Shown here one piece after another: positions 34,549 through 35,926 of a stretch of DNA of 35,926 nt; position 1 is the first letter of the stretch; each line of letters begins with the position of its first letter. The DNA lies in NCBI GenBank assembly GCA_000993595.1, contig LBWJ01000011.1, positions 1-35,926 of the forward strand, read 5' to 3'. The DNA is from Candidatus Peregrinibacteria bacterium GW2011_GWC2_39_14 (GTDB lineage Bacteria > Patescibacteriota > Gracilibacteria > UBA1369 > UBA12463). The notes beneath the pieces were generated by a model. It was not told the origin of the DNA and did not search any database. It saw only the letters and a program-made list of their open reading frames with translations. The position numbers and the translations under genes are program-made.

Positions 34549-35793
34549 ATGAAAAACACTTACAATAAAATCGCGAGCTATGAAGCCAAAAAAGGCACGT
34601 TTGATAAAATTTTATTACTTTATTCCGGAGGACTGGACACTTCCGTAATGGTCAAATGGCTAAAAGATAATTATAAAACTGAGGTCTATACTTTAACGTT
34701 GGACATTGGACAAGTCGGAGAGGATTTTGAGGCGATTCAAAAAAAGGCAATAAAATGCGGAGCGAAAAAAGCAATCGTCATTGATGCTCAAGAAGAATTT
34801 GCGGAAGAATACCTGAATAAAGCCATAAAATCCAACGCGAATTATCAAAATGGTTACCATCTTTACTGCCCAATTGGCAGGGCAATCATAGCAAAAAAAG
34901 CAGTTGAAATAGCGCACGCTGAAGGGATTTCCGTAATAGCACACGGATGTACGGGAAAAGGAAATAATCAAGTAAGATTAGACTCATATATAACAATCCT
35001 GGATCCTTCATTAAAAATTATTGCACCTGTACGAGAATGGTCCATGACAAGAAAAGAAGAGCTTAAGTATGCGGAAAAACACGGAATACCAATCCCGGCA
35101 AAACATAAAGACTATTCGTATGATGAAAATCTATGGGGACTTTCATCGGAAGGAAGCGAAATCGAAGATTCTTCCAAGATCCCAAACTTTGAAAAATGTA
35201 TTTTAAGAAATGAATTTCCAGAAAATGCGCCAAACGATTCCACAACAATTTCAATTGAATTTGAAAAAGGAATTCCAATAAAACTTAATGGCGTAAAAAC
35301 AAGCCTTGTTCATGCGATAAAAGCTTTGCAAAAACTTGGCTCTGCATATGGAATCGGATTAAAAGTTTTTATTGAAGACCGAATCGTAGGATTAAAAGTA
35401 AGAAGTGTTTACGAACAACCTGCGGCCGAAATATTAATCACGGCACATAAAGAACTGGAAAAATTAGTCTCAACAAAAGACGAAAACGAATTCAAAAACA
35501 TTGTTGATAATAAATGGGCCGATTTATGCTATTCGGCAAAATGGCATTCCCCTCTTATGAAAGATTTAAACAGCTTCATTGATACGGTTAATGAAAAAGT
35601 AACCGGGAAAGTAACGTGTAAATTATACAAAGGATCTGTTTGGACTCTCGCGGTTGAATCAAAGCACTCTCTATTGAATGCGCATTTGGTTAGTTTTAAT
35701 TCAAAAAACATGTTTAACCAAAAAGCATCGGCGGGATTTATAGAACTATATGGACTGCAAGACCAAATGGCACATCAAGTTTCTGCAAAATAA
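34549..35793 (+). CDS. argG: Argininosuccinate synthase
   Basis: 414 aa. The PP-motif YSGGLDTSVMVKWL (residues about 25-38) begins the N-type ATP pyrophosphatase fold. HGCTGKGNNQVRLD and EWSMTRKEELKYAEKHGIPIP (citrulline and ATP contacts) and SYDENLWGLSSEGSEIED are family signatures. It joins citrulline and aspartate, consuming ATP to AMP. With argF it makes two consecutive steps; argH is not seen in the window. The transcript ends at a GC-rich terminator. Confidence 0.97.
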   Translation: MKNTYNKIASYEAKKGTFDKILLLYSGGLDTSVMVKWLKDNYKTEVYTLTLDIGQVGEDFEAIQKKAIKCGAKKAIVIDAQEEFAEEYLNKAIKSNANYQNGYHLYCPIGRAIIAKKAVEIAHAEGISVIAHGCTGKGNNQVRLDSYITILDPSLKIIAPVREWSMTRKEELKYAEKHGIPIPAKHKDYSYDENLWGLSSEGSEIEDSSKIPNFEKCILRNEFPENAPNDSTTISIEFEKGIPIKLNGVKTSLVHAIKALQKLGSAYGIGLKVFIEDRIVGLKVRSVYEQPAAEILITAHKELEKLVSTKDENEFKNIVDNKWADLCYSAKWHSPLMKDLNSFIDTVNEKVTGKVTCKLYKGSVWTLAVESKHSLLNAHLVSFNSKNMFNQKASAGFIELYGLQDQMAHQVSAK

Positions 35794-35801
35794 TTCAAAT
35801 T

Positions 35802-35823
35802 GGGGCCTTAAATGGCCCCTTTT
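35802..35823 (+). terminator. argFG operon terminator
   Basis: GGGGCC, loop TTAAAT, GGCCCC, then TTTT, 8 bp after the argG stop. Confidence 0.85.
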
Positions 35824-35828
35824 GGCAA

Positions 35829-35853
35829 TAAAAAAACCCCACCGAAGTGGGGT
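35829..35853 (-). terminator. Terminator of a minus-strand gene entering from the right
   Basis: On the minus strand ACCCCAC, a UUCG loop, GTGGGGT and a run of T. It faces the opposite way to the argG terminator and shows that a minus-strand transcript comes from beyond the window. Confidence 0.8.
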
Positions 35854-35864
35854 GAAAGTTTCTG

Positions 35865-35926
35865 TCAGCCTAAATAAAATAATTTTTGTTTTTGTTTGGC
35901 TGTGAACTTTTTTGTTTTTGTTTGTT
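35865..35926 (-). CDS. Possible C-terminal end of a minus-strand gene
   Basis: Just before the minus-strand terminator two frames end in stops (TGA at 35865-35867, after ...QKQKLFYLG; TAG at 35870-35872, after ...NKNKNYFI). The region is low-complexity A-rich (AAACAAAAAC units), so it may be a Lys/Gln/Asn-rich C-terminal tail or untranslated 3' sequence. Too short to name. Confidence 0.25.
   Translation of the reverse strand, partial: QTKTKKFTAKQKQKLFYLG

Overview
The window looks like a chromosomal piece of a Candidate Phyla Radiation (Patescibacteria) genome, possibly Peregrinibacteria-like. Reasons: AT-rich sequence, single short genes in small operons, a PrgI plus TraC/VirB4-N pair, a Cys-rich multi-zinc-ribbon protein, many small lipoproteins, and mRNA leaders without Shine-Dalgarno sequences although the 16S 3' end keeps the anti-SD. 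The standard bacterial code fits: UGA ends several genes, and the recognised genes (the 14.0-14.9 kb frameshift apart) read through without internal stops. The phylum is an inference; a 16S search would settle it.

Layout. 0-5.1 kb: an oligopeptide-binding protein (cut by the window edge), lepA, and divergently prgI plus a TraC-N gene, then an S1-domain gene between 19-bp direct repeats. 5.2-7.1 kb: a small accessory island (lipoprotein, DUF4160, Cys cluster, HicBA-like toxin-antitoxin) between 33-bp direct repeats. 7.1-11.4 kb: a three-way-junction element, 5S and 23S rRNA, a small membrane protein and tRNA-Ile(GAT). 11.4-15.4 kb: a hypothetical gene, a PRMT-like methyltransferase, a YraQ-type permease, a frameshifted gene and tRNA-Ala(CGC). 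15.4-16.9 kb: an S-component-like membrane protein and two tandem units, each a Phe-rich leader peptide, an attenuator and a small protein. 17-21 kb: a MarR-MacA-MacB export operon. 21.2-23.5 kb: tRNA-Ala(GGC) and a TrmB/ZIP/ICMT operon. 23.5-28 kb: a hypothetical gene, the zinc-ribbon protein, VIT/CCC1-like, rsmE, peroxiredoxin, a small acidic protein and tRNA-Ala(TGC). 28-31 kb: a small gene, 16S rRNA and clpP. 31-33.3 kb: two small lipoproteins, a RimK-like ligase and another lipoprotein. 33.3-35.8 kb: an arginine operon, argF-argG.

Two themes stand out. First, the rRNA operon is exploded: 16S, tRNA-Ala(TGC), tRNA-Ile(GAT), 23S and 5S keep a common strand and operon-like order, but about 16.7 kb of other genes separate the two tRNAs. 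16S, 23S and each tRNA have their own promoter-like sequence, and 16S and 23S have their own processing stems. All three alanine isoacceptors lie here.

Second, there is a family of amino-acid attenuators. A 20-codon leader with tandem Arg codons precedes argF, and two Phe-rich leaders (20 and 22 codons) precede two unknown small proteins. All three begin M-x-I-L, place arm 1 of an antiterminator 12-14 nt after the key codons, and end in a U-tract terminator. A further ORF containing Arg-Arg-Pro-Arg-Arg starts one base after the argF stop and precedes argG. The Phe-controlled small proteins are the best candidate here for an undescribed system.
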